DNA of 64,000 bases from Hormiphora californensis (lineage: Eukaryota; Ctenophora; Tentaculata; Cydippida; Pleurobrachiidae), in NCBI GenBank assembly GCA_020137815.1, contig CM035356.1, forward strand, positions 5,490,145 to 5,554,144, given 5' to 3'. Numbering within the stretch: the first letter of the stretch is position 1; the number at the start of each line of letters is the position of its first letter. Positions 39,901-50,556 of the stretch are shown in pieces. A program made the translations under genes and the position numbers. Below the pieces are notes generated by a model that worked only from the letters and a program-made list of their open reading frames with translations, did not search any database and was not told the origin of the DNA.

Positions 39901-40445
39901 AGGTTTGACATGTATAATTATTATAAAAGGAACGTGGCAATAGTTTTGTAGAAGCAAGGGGAAGTTCCAGGGTGTCCCAGGGGAAGTAGTATATTGTAGC
40001 TATAAGCAGTAATGACACTATGGGCAGGTTTATTCGTCTCTAAATGGCGCTAGCATATTTCATAGCTTGATAATTGACTGATAATTTGTTGGTTAATTAT
40101 CTGCCACGCCAATTTCACACCTAGGTAGCTCCAATAAATCACCATAACTTAGGTTTACACGCAATTTCAACACAAGAAATATATAGGCTGACGAAATTGT
40201 TACTTAATTATCCATAATACATAGTACATGTGTCCCTATTTAATATAATTACCCCAATTTCCCAGGAGTCAAAGCGCCTCAACGTGGACTATATTCACGG
40301 GTATGGTGCCTTTGGGTACGACAGTGTGTTCAAAGAGCTCGGGTTTATTCGAAACCAACAGGAGGTTCACTATCTTCAAATGTTGAATTGGGAAAGTAGA
40401 CAGTTTTCCGGAGAGGAAATCGGACTTTCCTGGATCCAATACTGA
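26046..40445 (+). CDS. Divergent N-myristoyltransferase (glycylpeptide N-tetradecanoyltransferase)-like gene
   Basis: Eight plus-strand exons: 26046-26253, 27560-27637, 27776-27876, 30063-30290, 30713-30894, 33317-33423, 33591-33676 and 40266-40445. All joins agree in phase except the last, where an exon of perhaps 25-35 residues is probably missing. NMT landmarks in order: LLPEGLEWVDY (family LPxGFxW); QFEEYISWRL (family YSPEFLLWAL position); SIIGMMIS (family LVGFISA); EEWRGRGLVINLVKRGAGRV (family acyl-CoA loop KKLRSKRLAPVLI and following helix); ADFFSFHVVSYRT (family TDFLSFYTLP); GYGAFGYDSVFKELGF; and the end HYLQMLNW...EEIGLSWIQY (family YYLYNW...KVGLVLQ). Known NMTs transfer myristate to N-terminal glycine. 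Strong divergence means activity is uncertain. AATAAA lies at 40666. Confidence 0.7.
26254..26336. mobile_element. 65-bp hairpin element on the exon-1 splice donor, 9-bp target duplication
   Basis: TTGGTGACATATAGACACC (26263) pairs with GGTGTCTATGTCACCAA (ending 26327). Direct repeats GTACTAATA at 26254-26262 and 26328-26336 bracket it. The left repeat starts exactly at the GT of the NMT-like exon-1 donor, so insertion duplicated the donor. Same family as 1926-1993. Confidence 0.85.
26388..27052. mobile_element. Two adjoining inverted-repeat elements
   Basis: 26388-26540 has ends TGCTATAACACC/GGTGTTATAGCA with inner CGATATATG-type pairing. 26541-27052 has ends ATAACGCCCACTGC/GCAGTGGGCGTTAT. 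Both are in intron 1 of the NMT-like gene; neither has coding capacity. Confidence 0.65.
28560..29692 (-). mobile_element. Penelope-like retroelement, 5'-truncated (RT end plus GIY-YIG endonuclease)
   Basis: A minus-strand open frame (29661-28603, 352 residues) preceded in frame by RYRDDG, the reverse transcriptase active-site motif. Then come FLDTTM, a SSNHPPTVLKNIPDMVMDRI segment, a basic KRKRKGRR stretch, IWFNPPFSVDV, HIYSQIFNKNTLKVSYSCM and a cysteine-rich CNCKDKGSCPLDGKC. Last is a GIY-YIG-type module with LVYEAQ, YIRLTGNSFKTRFSQHKHTF and KVWELK. Arg stands where the family usually has Gly (YIGLT). Most of the RT fingers and palm is missing, so it is dead or needs help in trans. It lies antisense in the intron between NMT-like exons 27776-27876 and 30063-30290. 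Confidence 0.85.
32155..32242. repeat. Tandem palindromes TAATTACATGTAATTA
   Basis: About four units of 23-25 bp, each containing the self-complementary TAATTACATGTAATTA, in an intron of the NMT-like gene. Confidence 0.85.
32742..32781. mobile_element. 22-bp palindromic element with perfect 9-bp target duplication
   Basis: TGTCAGGCCAATGCTCTGAC+AG (32751-32772) between GCTCAACCC at 32742-32750 and 32773-32781. It consists of nothing but its own terminal inverted repeat. In an intron of the NMT-like gene. Confidence 0.8.
35082..35405. mobile_element. Foldback element
   Basis: Arms ACAGTGGTCATGTTTCTGAC / GTCAGAAACATGACCACTGT, continuing through TCACATGACCTGACTAA and GCTAATCAGGCTTAG, with a loop around 35180-35290. 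A 39-bp tandem duplication (TAGTAAATTATGTGCATATA) lies just left of it. No coding capacity. Confidence 0.85.
36528..36937. repeat. Facing (GA)n and (TC)n tracts
   Basis: About 200 bp of GA (36528-36752) followed after 85 bp by about 100 bp of TC (36838-36937). The two are complementary and can fold into one long hairpin; each is also a triplex-forming mirror repeat. Confidence 0.95.
37191..37819. mobile_element. hAT-type MITE filled with a GATCGAATC minisatellite
   Basis: Ends TAGGAACCGGCGATA/TATCGCCGGTTCCTA, with perfect 8-bp flanks TTAAAGTG at 37183-37190 and 37820-37827, the duplication size of hAT transposases. The interior is about 13 units of roughly 42 bp, each two AGATCGAATCGA blocks then TTTTTTGAACCCTC. 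A minus-strand open frame through it is a repeat artefact. A 130-bp palindrome (37826-37956, ends TAAGCGAAA/TTTCGCTTTA) follows directly. Confidence 0.85.
39405..39680 (+). repeat. Repeat rich in TGACGTCA, second copy at 53985-54265
   Basis: Starts TTTTTCGCCATAGCG, contains TCTCAAACTCGGTCAG, then five TGACGTCA-like palindromes, and ends CCAAAACTAATTGAAATTAG. The copy at 53985 is about 80% alike by eye. TGACGTCA is the CREB-type site, but here it is simply part of a repeat. Confidence 0.75.
39645..39844. mobile_element. Inverted repeat, arms about 62 bp
   Basis: ATACCAAAACTAATTGAAAT ... GGCAACCTTTCCGGCC pair across 39645-39706 and 39783-39844. The right side continues into TGTTCTAACCCTCCTTTACA and TAGGCAAG, a transposon end also seen inverted at 54790-54836 and 57795-57842. 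Confidence 0.8.
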
Positions 40446-41999
40446 GGTGGACCAACCTGGATGTGTGAGAAACAATTTCACTTTTGGATTAACTATAGAA
40501 TTCTTGTTTTATTTCTTATTTTATTTCTTGTAAAACTATTTAGAAGTCTACTGAACATACTATTGAGCACTATAATAATTGTTGAACGTAACCTGAATGC
40601 TCTGTATATATCGTAATTCGTGTTATATTGGCGTGTTAATGTATTTTGTTCTCTCAATAACGGATAATAAATTCTAACAATTATACTTTAAATAAAACCT
40701 ATTTCTTCTTTATATCATGGTCCCACCGTTATGAAAATACCGGGTAACGCTTAGAAAACGCTTGGAAAATAGATCTCTCGTGTAAACTGTCAGATCAAAA
40801 ACTTGGGACATGTTCATGTTGAACACACGATTCTAAACCTAACAAGCTAAAGTTTGGTTACAAAGTCACCCATTTACTCCCACAGGGGCGTCTCGCTCAC
40901 GCGGAGGGGTAATTTCATTACCAAAGCTAAAGCAGGGTTCAGAAATCGAAGATATGTATCTGTCTGAGTACCGATCAGTAGTACTGGGTACTACTCAGGT
41001 ACTCAGGTACTCAGGTATACTCAGATACTAAGCACCCCGATTGTATTGTTCTCGCGTTCGACCCTGTTTCCCCAAAGTTTTCTCGCGACAATCTGAATTC
41101 CCAGATAAAAGCGCTTGAAAAATAAAATGAACCCAAAGGGAAGTCCTCTAACAAGCACACTGTGTCCCACACGATTGTAGCAGCAGACAGAAGAGCACAT
41201 GTGGTCAATTGCATGCAAGATGTTGTGAAACATTTTGAGGAGAGGGGGAGATGGAGGAGGAGAGAGAGAGGGAGGAGGAGAGATAAAGGGAGGAGGAGAG
41301 AGATAAAGGGAGGAGGAGAGATAAAGGGAGGAGGAGAGACTCTATATATTCTCTCTTATATAGAACGCTAGATCAGAATATAGCTTACAAATTTCTGATC
41401 ATTATGAGACCACAATAAAATTACCGCACCGTTACAGTTCAGACTCTAAAATTGAACTGTCAACAAATTTTTCAGACCACAATGATTTACGATAGAGGCT
41501 GAACAAGACTTTAAAGTTTTTTAATTCTCTCTCTCTATCCCTCTCTCTTTCTCTCTTTTCTCTCTCTTTTTCTATCTCTCCTTTGATACTTGTTTGCAGC
41601 TCTATGTCTCAGAATGGTTTTAGCGCATTGTAAATCAATACAACAGCACTGTCGACAACAAAAAAGAAACTTCCAGCAGCCTGCCACGTATTCTATAATG
41701 CTACTACTACTCCGAGTGCCTGGGCTTGCCAACGGTATTCTGTAATACAGAGACTCTTATAAGGTTTCTCTAGACGGCAGAAAATCGGATTTGCAATACC
41801 GGCAGAGTTGTTAAGCAACAAACTGCTTTCATAAAACGAATACATTCCGACTGATAAAAGCACTTGAGAAATATAGTCTCAATAACTTCTTACTATAAAA
41901 CCCTGACATCTTCCTAGGCATATATAATTATTAATGATAGCTAACGGAGATTAGATCGAGATTCATAGAAATGCATCCCAGAATGATCAGCATAAGTAT

Positions 42000-42000
<1 letters not shown>
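40446..42000. other. No gene seen
   Basis: 3' untranslated and intergenic DNA of the NMT-like gene. It contains a transposon-like end TTGGTTACAAAGTCACCC at about 40854, a short ACTCAGGTACT repeat (40990-41030) and an AGGAGGAGAGATAAAGGG repeat (41240-41340). No supported exon. Confidence 0.6.
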
Positions 42001-42053
<53 letters not shown>

Positions 42054-43136
42054 GACACTAGGTGCCCCACACTCCACAGAGTCGGGGTCGGGCGTGACAC
42101 TAGGTGCCTCACCCCATAGCGGGGGGGGGGGGGGGGGGGGCGTGGACACTAGTGCCCCACACTCCACAGAGTCGGGGTCGGCGTGACACTAGGTGCCTCA
42201 CCCCATAGCGGGGGGGGGGGGGTGACACTATAGGTCCCCCACACCCCACAGAGTCGGGGGTGACACTAGGTGCCCCACACCCCACAGAGTCGGGGTCGGG
42301 GTGACACTAGGTGCCTCACCCCACAGAGTCGGGGTGACACTAGGTGCCTCACCACACAGAGTCGGGGGTGACACTAGGTGCCTCACCCCACAGAGTCGGG
42401 GGTGACACTAGGTGCCTCACCCCACAGAGTCGGGGTGACACTAGGTGCCTCACCCCACAGAGTCGGGGGTGACACTAGGTGCCTCACCACACAGAGTCGG
42501 GCGTGACACTAGGTGCCTCACCACACAGAGTCGGGGGTGACACTAGGTGCCCCACACTCCACAGATTCGGGGGTGACACTAGGTGCCCCACACTCCACAG
42601 AGTCGGGGGTGACACTAGGTGTTCACACTCCACAGAGTCGGGGGTGACACTAGGTGCCCCACACCCCACAGAGTCGGGGTCGGGGTGACACTAGGTGCCT
42701 CACCCCACAGAGTCGGGGTGACACTAGGTGCCTCACCACACAGAGTCGGGGGTGACACTAGGTGCCTCACCCCACAGAGTCGGGGGTGACACTAGGTGCC
42801 TCACCCCACAGAGTCGGGGTGACACTAGGTGCCTCACCCCACAGAGTCGGGGGTGACACTAGGTGCCTCACCACACAGAGTCGGGCGTGACACTAGGTGC
42901 CTCACCACACAGAGTCGGGGGTGACACTAGGTGCCCCACACTCCACAGATTCGGGGTCGGGGGTGACACTAGGTGCCCCACACTCCACAGAGTCGGGGGT
43001 GACACTAGGTGCCCCACACTCCACAGAGTCGGGGGTGACACTAGGTGCCCCACACTCCACAGAGTCGGGGGTGACACTAGGTGCCTCACCCCACAGAGTC
43101 GGGGGTGACACTAGGTGCCCCACACTCCACAGAGCG
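42001..43136. repeat. Poly-G tracts and a 33-bp minisatellite
   Basis: A run of 52 G (42001-42052), then G20 (42121-42140) and G13 (42210-42222) interleaved with the first units of a GTGACACTAGGTGCC minisatellite that runs to 43136. Units are GTGACACTAGGTGCC(C/T)CACWCCACAGAGTCGGG, about 32 copies; a block near 42270-42560 recurs almost intact at 42660-42930, showing a higher-order duplication. The long G runs make exact lengths unreliable. Confidence 0.9.
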
Positions 43137-43314
43137 TACCACTCCAATGGGCAGTGTGTGTGTAGCACCGTTTAGAAACTCAATCCATCACATCAAACAC
43201 TGTCTCCAACCAGCTCTAACATGACAGTAGTACAGTTGTTGTTGTTGTTGTTGTAGTACAGTAATCAACCGCTCTACTGTTATAATAGAGTCAGCATCTA
43301 TCCATATATATATA

Positions 43315-44876
43315 CAAGGTGGGCCACGGATTGTTGGTCATGGTTAGCGAGGTGGTGCGTCAAAACGGTGATAGTTGTGAGAATAAAAATTATGGGAGCA
43401 CTCTGGATCAATTCCTTGGTAACTTTTTCCATAATTTTTTGTCAAAAATTCGAAAATTCATTTTTCATTCCTTCATTCATTTCTCGTTCATTCATGATGT
43501 GAGCATCCTAATTTTCCATCATTATGCTATTTTTATTTGGCTTGAATTTATCTTTCCAATGAGCACCATGAAAATGAAATTGAAGCACCAGGTCACTCAG
43601 CAGTTGAGAAAATGTTCATGCATGATTTTGGCTCTTTTTGCGACTTTCAAACAGATGTATCACGGCTACCTTTCGTTCAATCTTCTTAAAACTTTGGGAA
43701 AACATTGGATAAGCAAAGATCTTTGCTCACAAGAAAAATCAAGGCCAAAGATCAAAGTTCATTTTTCATTTTTGTTAGTTCATTCCGTTCATTCAGGAAC
43801 CAACATCTCTAAAGTGATGAAAAGGCTTGGGTTTTGTTTGGCCCATGTCCTGCAATGACAGAGAGGTGTAATAGCGTGTTTCCGGGCTAGTTTGTGGGTG
43901 TCCATGTGATCATGATGATATCTGACACCTTTTCTGAGCCATAATTAAGGGATTTTCTCAAATTCAAGCATGTAACTTGGTTTTTCTGCGATTAGTACCG
44001 TGCAGCAATGTTATGAGATCTCATAACACCTCAAATGATGATTAGCTCAATGAAATGAGTTGATTTATGATTGAAAAGATTAAAACCGATGTCAAATTGA
44101 ACGAAACGAACAATTACATCATAAATTAACTCATTTCATTGAGCTAATCATCATTTTTGAGGTGCTATGAGATCTCATAACATTGCTGCACGGTACTAAT
44201 CGCAGAAAAACCAAGTTACATGCTTGAATTTGAGAAAATCCCTTAATCATGGCTCAGAAAATGTGTCAGATATCATCATGATCACATGGACACCCACAAA
44301 CTAGCCCGGAAACACGCTATTACACCTCTCTGTCATTGCAGGACATGGGCCAAACAAAACCCAAACCTTTTCATCACTTTAGGGATGTTGGTTCCTGAAT
44401 GAACGGAATGAACTAACAAAAATGAAAAATGAACTTTGATCTTTGGCCTTGATTTTTCTTGTGAGCAAAGATCTTTGCTTATCCAATGTTTTCCCAAAGT
44501 TTTAAGAAGATTGAACGAAAGGTAGCCGTGATACATCTGTTTGAAAGTCGCAAAAAGAGCCAAAATCATGCATGAACATTTTCTCAACTGCTGAGTGACC
44601 TGGTGCTTCAATTTCATTTTCATGGTGCTCATTGGAAAGATAAATTCAAGCCAAATAAAAATAGCATAATGATGGAAAATTAGGATGCTCACATCATGAA
44701 TGAACGAGAAATGAATGAAGGAATGAAAAATGAATTTTCGAATTTTTGACAAAAAATTATGGAAAAAGTTACCAAGGAATTGATCCAGAGTGCTCCCATA
44801 ATTTTTATTCTCACAACTATCACCGTTTTGACGCACCACCTCGCTAACCATGACCAACAATCCGTGGCCCACCTTG
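43315..44876. mobile_element. 1.56-kb palindromic element with TA flanks
   Basis: Two nearly identical arms of about 740 bp (43315-44060 and 44120-44876) around a centre of about 50 bp, bounded by TA. Ends are CAAGGTGGGCCACGGATTG and its complement. Each arm holds the same 179-codon open frame (43319-43858 and 44872-44333), differing at about two residues (Ser/Pro, Leu/Phe). The product is unlike any family I know and low in charge; it may be non-coding. The subterminal CACAACTATCACCGTTTTG is shared with 17500-17540. Confidence 0.9.
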
Positions 44877-45193
44877 TAGACAGTATAGATACTCTAGATA
44901 TAACGTTAGGATAAGAATATCAGAAATACCACTAGCTTGATCACTGCGGCGCGGTGACTGCCTGTCAGCTCAGAAAGACATTTGGCATCATACTATTATT
45001 CCACCGCCAAAGCATAAATTCAAACTAAAGGCTCCAAACTGGTGTTGCCGGTGTATAGTAAAGACAAAGCTATAGGCTACACACAATCAATCCGTTCTTG
45101 AAGATGAGGAGTAACATCTCTGAGCTGAATAATCAACACCAAAGCACCCCGATATTTGAATAAGATGAATATGAAATTGTAGCCCATCGATAG

Positions 45194-45206
45194 TGAGTGA
45201 GTGAGT

Positions 45207-45280
<74 letters not shown>

Positions 45281-45304
45281 AGAGAGAGTGAGGAGAGAGA
45301 AGAG

Positions 45305-45359
<55 letters not shown>

Positions 45360-45399
45360 AGGAGGAGAGAAGGCAGAGAGAGAGAGAGAGAAGAGAGAG

Positions 45400-45458
<59 letters not shown>
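45194..45458. repeat. (GA)n microsatellite
   Basis: About 265 bp of GA with AGG and AAG interruptions, starting from a GTGA run. No gene. Confidence 0.95.
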
Positions 45459-45594
45459 ATAATCCAGACCTGAAGATGCCCTGTTATTGCTTGTTATGCT
45501 GTCTGGCGCCGCGACCCCATCTGAGCACACTGTCGCTCAAATTGGGGTATATGGCGCCGCCATACAGTTGTTAAATGTGACTCAACTGTTGAGC

Positions 45595-45637
45595 CGCAGT
45601 CTTGTTATTTGTTGAGTCAACAAATAACAAGACTGCG
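45595..45637. repeat. Perfect hairpin CGCAGTCTTGTTATTTGTTG
   Basis: Arms of 21 bp around GAGTC with no loop. Partial arms (CTCAACTGTTGAG) are nested just upstream. Confidence 0.9.
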
Positions 45638-46148
45638 TCTGGACGGTTCTCATGTGCTGTCCCCCGTATGAACAATACAACCCCACATAGGTGGCAGCAG
45701 CTAGGACCTAGCTGCTAGGTAGTGTTGAAGTAAATGGCTCCAATTCCATTATATGCAGTGTGTTTACCTTCACCATTCTACTAGTGGCACTGTTCATTTC
45801 TCTCTCTTTCTGTTCCTTTCTCTCTCTCTGTTCAATGTAATAGCTTGATTCATTTACTTCTCACAGATTGAGTAACACGAGAAGATTTAGTTATACCCTG
45901 CAAACTGCTAGCGCTCCCCTATGCAAAAAGCACTGAACTGTAAAAAGCTAGCCAGCAGCTCTGCCCATCCAGTAAAAGCTGGTCCTCTTTTCCCACGATC
46001 ATCATGACGTGGTGGGGGCTGATTAAAAAAGTGGCATTTTTATTCAGCATCTGAGCACACGGTATAGTTGGTATCGACGCGAAGACACCTCACACTCTGT
46101 TTTCAGGTCGCCGGGCGACCTTCGCGCGCGCTGGCAAGGGGTAACTTC

Positions 46149-48312
46149 TATCTACGGAGTGCCTGGGCTTGCCAACGGCAAGCCCACAGGGGACTATCGC
46201 AAAGCGATATCGCCGGCACTAGGAGAATAGCCCCCCTCCCCTCCCCCACCATCAGGAACTGCCCACAGGACAGGTTCCATTATAGGTGGCTTCGGGTTCG
46301 GGAGGATAAACTCCTTCGAGAGTCGCAAGATATTGATTCTTCTTCCCTATGAGTCTTGGATCTTTGGCTCTCTATCCCTGCGACAGGTGGGGATGAGTTA
46401 TACTAATCTTTCTCTTGGTTCTTGAGTTTATTTGCTTTCTCGATTAGCTTGATGGCTACCGTGGTGTGATATATTATCGTTTTGCCTAGATCTTTGTACG
46501 AAGTTTTGCCGCTTAGTCTCATTCTCTCCGTTTCCAGGATTTCACATTCACAGATTAAGTGTTTCGCATTTTCTTCTGTTTTAGAGCATAGACTACATAT
46601 GTCTGTAATCGATTTTCCAATCTTCTTGAGGTAGTAGTTGAACGGCCCTATATTTGTGATGAGATGTAGTATGGTTCTATACTTTTTCCTTTGGTTTGCG
46701 TACAGTGTCATCTTTTTTGTTAGTGAGTTCCATGTTGATTCATTCGTTACTAGGGTTCTTGTGTGTTTCCCTCCATTTATTAGAAATTGGTTCATGGTTT
46801 TTGTTTTGGCTATTTTCGTCGTAGAATTTTTAATATAGCTGTGTGGGATTGGTATTTGTCTGGTTTCACTGATTGGTTTGCTGCATCCTTCTTTGGCAAG
46901 TTGGTCAGCTATCTCATTACCTTGGATGCCGATATGTGCTTTGACCCATTTTATTTTCACCGTATTGTTTTGTGCTAGTTGGTTGAGTTCCGCGTTGCAT
47001 TCCTTAATTGTTAAGGAGTCGGAGGTCAGTTTACTTAGTGCACTTATGCTGGCGGCTGAATCTGATCTGATGTGGATGTGGTGGTTTCGTGTCCCATTGT
47101 TGTTTAGTTCCTCTGCTGCTCTTTTAATTGCTGTTACTTCGGCTTGGAAGACTGTGCTATAATTTGGTAATCTTTCTGAGATATCGATTTCTTGTGTAAG
47201 CACTGTGGATTTTGAGTGTGCTCCTAGCCCCGTTTGGTTAGCTTCGTTTTTCGATCCATCCGTGTATACTGTTAGTGCATTTTTGTCCTCCTCATCTAGT
47301 GTACCTGTTTCCCAGTCTATTGTTGTCTCATAGTATTTCATAAGGGTTTCTTTGGTTGTTTTGTCTAGTGGGCGTACTGGTAGCTCTAGTTCTTCCCACA
47401 ACCTGTTGCATGTATGAGCATGGGTGTAGTTGGTTAACATACCTTTTTCTTTAGTCCATTTCCCATTTGCTTTTAGGCGCCCAGTGGTTTCAGTAGCTGT
47501 TTTCTCTACGTGGTGTATTATGTCTGTAGTGTTCGTTATGATGTTTAGGTCAGCCCCTGCAGTGTTAGGGAAGGCACCGGTTGCTATTCTGAGAGCTAAC
47601 CTTTGCACCGCTCTCAGTTTCTTGGCATTATGTTGTTTATAAATCGCATTTATCCATATTGGTGCTGCGTACGTTATGAGGGGTCTGATGGTTTGTCTGT
47701 AGAGCCATATCGCTACTTTGGGGGATAGTCCCCATGTGGGTCCGATGGCGATGTTGGCTCTCATCAGGTTCCTTTTGGCTTTTTTTGTGATGTTATCAAT
47801 GTGTTTGTTGAAGTTTAGTCTGTTGTCTATCGTAACTCCAAGGAATTTTGTTGTGGTGCTTAGTTTTATTTCTGTACCTTCAATGAAGATTGGTTTAAGT
47901 GCCCATTTCCTTTTTGTGGTGAACATTATCATAGTAGTTTTTATTGCGCTGAGCGAAAGGCCTTGGTCTTTACACCAGTTGTTTATGTGGTTGAGAGTTG
48001 TTTGCGTTCTGTGTCTTATTATCTCTATATCGTCTCCTTCGGCCAGTGATATGAGGTCATCTGCAAATGCTTGTAGGTATGCTGGTGTGTCTTTGGCTGT
48101 GCTTTGTAGTAGGCTATCTAATACAATATTCCATATTAGTGGCGAGAGAATCCCTCCTTGAGCTACGCCTCTCTTTATTTGGAAGGTAATGTTCTCATTT
48201 TTATGTTCAACGTATAGTGACCTTGTTGTTGTCATATCCATTATCCAGTTTATTGTCTTTGTGTTTATCCCTTTGTTTATGAGGCCCCGTTGGATTGCTT
48301 CGAATGATAGAG
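46149..48312 (-). mobile_element. LINE retrotransposon, 5'-truncated, with RT and RNase H
   Basis: Bracketed by AAGGGGTAACTTC at 46136-46148 and 48313-48325, a 13-bp target duplication. The 3' end carries a TAGATAG tail rather than poly(A). Its 3' UTR (46149-46400) matches 7600-7900. It is inserted in a repeat whose ends read GGTAACTTCGTAACC / GGTTACGAAGTCACC (to about 48680). Confidence 0.85.
46403..48312 (-). CDS. LINE reverse transcriptase-RNase H polyprotein fragment
   Basis: An open frame of about 636 LINE-derived codons; codons upstream of 48312 belong to flanking DNA. RT motif B (RGVAQGGILSPLIWNIVLDS), motif C (AFADDL), motif D region (NWCKDQGLSLSAIKT) and motif E (FLGVTIDNRLNFNKHI) are intact; the earlier RT motifs and any endonuclease are lost. 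RNase H follows with YTDGSK, FQAEVTAIKRA, IRSDSAASISAL and WVKAHIGIQGNEIADQLAKE, so its D-E-D-D catalytic residues are present. A C-terminal CSLCSKTEENAKHLICEC finger ends the protein. RNase H after RT points to the I/R1-type LINE groups. No stop codons or frameshifts, suggesting recent insertion. Confidence 0.9.
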
Positions 48313-48325
48313 AAGGGGTAACTTC

Positions 48326-49300
48326 GTAACTGATAGAGAAGGGGTAACTTCGTAACCAAATAGTATAGCATCTACAATCTACATACTGTATACGATAGAA
48401 GAACATGGAGGGGATCATTAAGAAGTAAAAAGTATAAAGGCCGTCTTTGATAGTTTACTGGACCGAATTTAATTATAGAACAGGATGGACCAACGTTAGT
48501 TTTGTAAACTATAATGGCGCTAAGTTGGAGAGATGAGCGAAAGATCAAAGAGAGCAATGCAATTATAACTATACTTAACCGTTGAACGGTTTCACTAAAA
48601 CTAGCTAAGTATCCTTTAGCGCACATTGACCAGACAGCATATAAAATTACCAACATCACCCTTGGTTACGAAGTCACCCCTGTTATTATTTTGCGGAAGG
48701 GGTAATTTCATTACCAACATCACCCATACTTTGATCCTAAACATTTCCACATAACGAGGACACATGTGTAATGGTTTCAAGAATTATATACACGTGTTAT
48801 TAAAACTTTATTTAATCACCCTCCCTCTTTGTTTGTATTATATATACATATTATATATTATATGTACTAGAGTGTTAATATTATAGTGCACATATATATC
48901 ACCTTAATATCATTTACACAGGACCCTATTAACAGGAACGCGGAGCTCTATCCATTAATGAACTATGATTGAAACTACATGCGACAACTGAGAGTCACAG
49001 AGATACAAGCTGCTGTCGCGTCTTTGAAAGATATTCCTGTCAAAATATATTTGCACCAGACCGTGACGATAAGTTTTAAAACTTTGTTTATCACATGTCA
49101 CCTTATAATTTCTCTCTCAGTATCTCCCCCTCTGAAATCTTGGATTTTAAACACCTCGCATGGCTTGTCAAAAAGCGAGACCGACAGAAAGTATCTAAGG
49201 GAGCAGATTGTGGACATGTCTGGTATGTCCCTACCAGGGAGAAGTACCAGTGAGACTGCGTCAAAACAGTTCTAGAAATGGAAGCATCAACAAACTACAT
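48326..49300. other. Transposon remnant and AT-rich DNA; no gene seen
   Basis: Up to 48720 is the host repeat of the LINE, with CCCTTGGTTACGAAGTCACC and a second GGGGTAATTTCATTACCAA end. The rest is AT-rich with ATATATACATATTATAT runs. No supported exon. Confidence 0.5.
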
Positions 49301-49384
49301 CTGTCAGGCCAATACTCTGACCACAGTTCTCCCGCGCTTCGCATTTGAAGAAATTAGAAAAGGGTCAGGCCAATACTCTGACAG
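49301..49384. mobile_element. Pair of palindromic 22-mers around a 40-bp spacer
   Basis: CTGTCAGGCCAATACTCTGA at 49301 and GGTCAGGCCAATACTCTGAC at 49363, with flanks AACTACATC / AACTAAATA that match at 7 of 9 positions, as a decayed 9-bp duplication would. The layout is like the pair at 57645-57695. Confidence 0.6.
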
Positions 49385-49799
49385 AACTAAATACAGATTA
49401 TAGATCTAGTGCTTCCATTACTCCAGTATGGCAGCGCTCCTTTAGTTAGCCCACCCCATTACATACATTTACAGTCATATGAACAGCTGGTGAGAATCCT
49501 CAAATGTTCTTTTCTTCAGACTCCCCCATGCTAACGTGAATAATAAAGAAGGAAAAGAAGGGTCAGGTGAAACCATGACTTTATCAAACCGTCGACTGAA
49601 TGACGTCACAATAAGTGATAAGAATATTACTCTCTTTGCGAATTATCTAAAAATATCTTCACTCTTGTTGAGTAACTTTATTCAGCATTGTATTCCCGGT
49701 GTCCCGATTTTTTTCACGCCTGGAATTTTCATTTTGGGAGTTCGTTTTGCTGCGGGAATTTTACTATTTGCTGCAGTCATGGATAGGGATTTTGCCGTC

Positions 49800-50400
49800 C
49801 TAAAATACCCCGGCAGTCCCAGTACCCCTAACATTGGAATATTTCCCTACTGCAGTCCCTATAAGGTTGGAATATTCCTTGGAATATTCCATCTCTGCAG
49901 TGCCTGCTGCAGTGCTGCTGCAGTAGTGGAAATTCCTTGGAATATTCCACTCAGGGACTGCAACAGTGACTATAAAGATCTCACCCCTTTGTAAAGCTAT
50001 GGGGGAAAAAGAGAGCTATGTTAAAGTATGAATCTCTCTTTTCTTCCCCTTCCCTGCTGCAGTGCTGCAGCGACTGCAGAGATGGAAAATTCCGAGAAAA
50101 TTCCACTCAGGTACTGCAACAGTGACTATAACGATCTCACCCCTTTGTAAAGCTATGGGGAAAAAAGAGATCTTTGTTAAAGTATGAATCTCTCTTTTCT
50201 TTCCCCCTCCCCCTTACTCGACTGTTGTCGGTGCATTACGCACAACTGGGGCATGCCACAACATATTCTATCTCTCTGTTACACACTGTTAACACTGCAG
50301 CACTGCAGCACTGCTGTATCTCTGTGTGTAAGTATGGGAAATATCTTCTGCTGCAGCAGCAGCTGCAGCAGTCCCCAATATTTTTTCATTTTGCTGCAAG
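49800..50400. repeat. CTGCAG-rich repeats and a tandem duplication of about 145 bp
   Basis: GCAACAGTGACTATAAAGAT through ATGAATCTCTCTTTTCTT occurs at about 49960-50045 and again at 50115-50200. Around these are many GCTGCAGCAG and TTGGAATATTCC palindromes. Probably untranslated or intronic sequence upstream of the BTB-like gene. Confidence 0.7.
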
Positions 50401-50556
50401 GATTTTGTTTTGCTGCAGAATTTTTGCATTTATCTTTCCTTCATATTCCAGAGATCGGGACACTGGGATTGTATTATGTTTCATTTTCGTTTGCTTTTTC
50501 CGTGCATTCCAGCTCGAAGACGGAGAAGGGACACTAGCAGCTCTGAGTTCTCATCG

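Noticed and set aside
46638-48161. Several plus-strand hydrophobic frames
   Set aside because: Antisense shadows of the LINE reverse transcriptase-RNase H frame.
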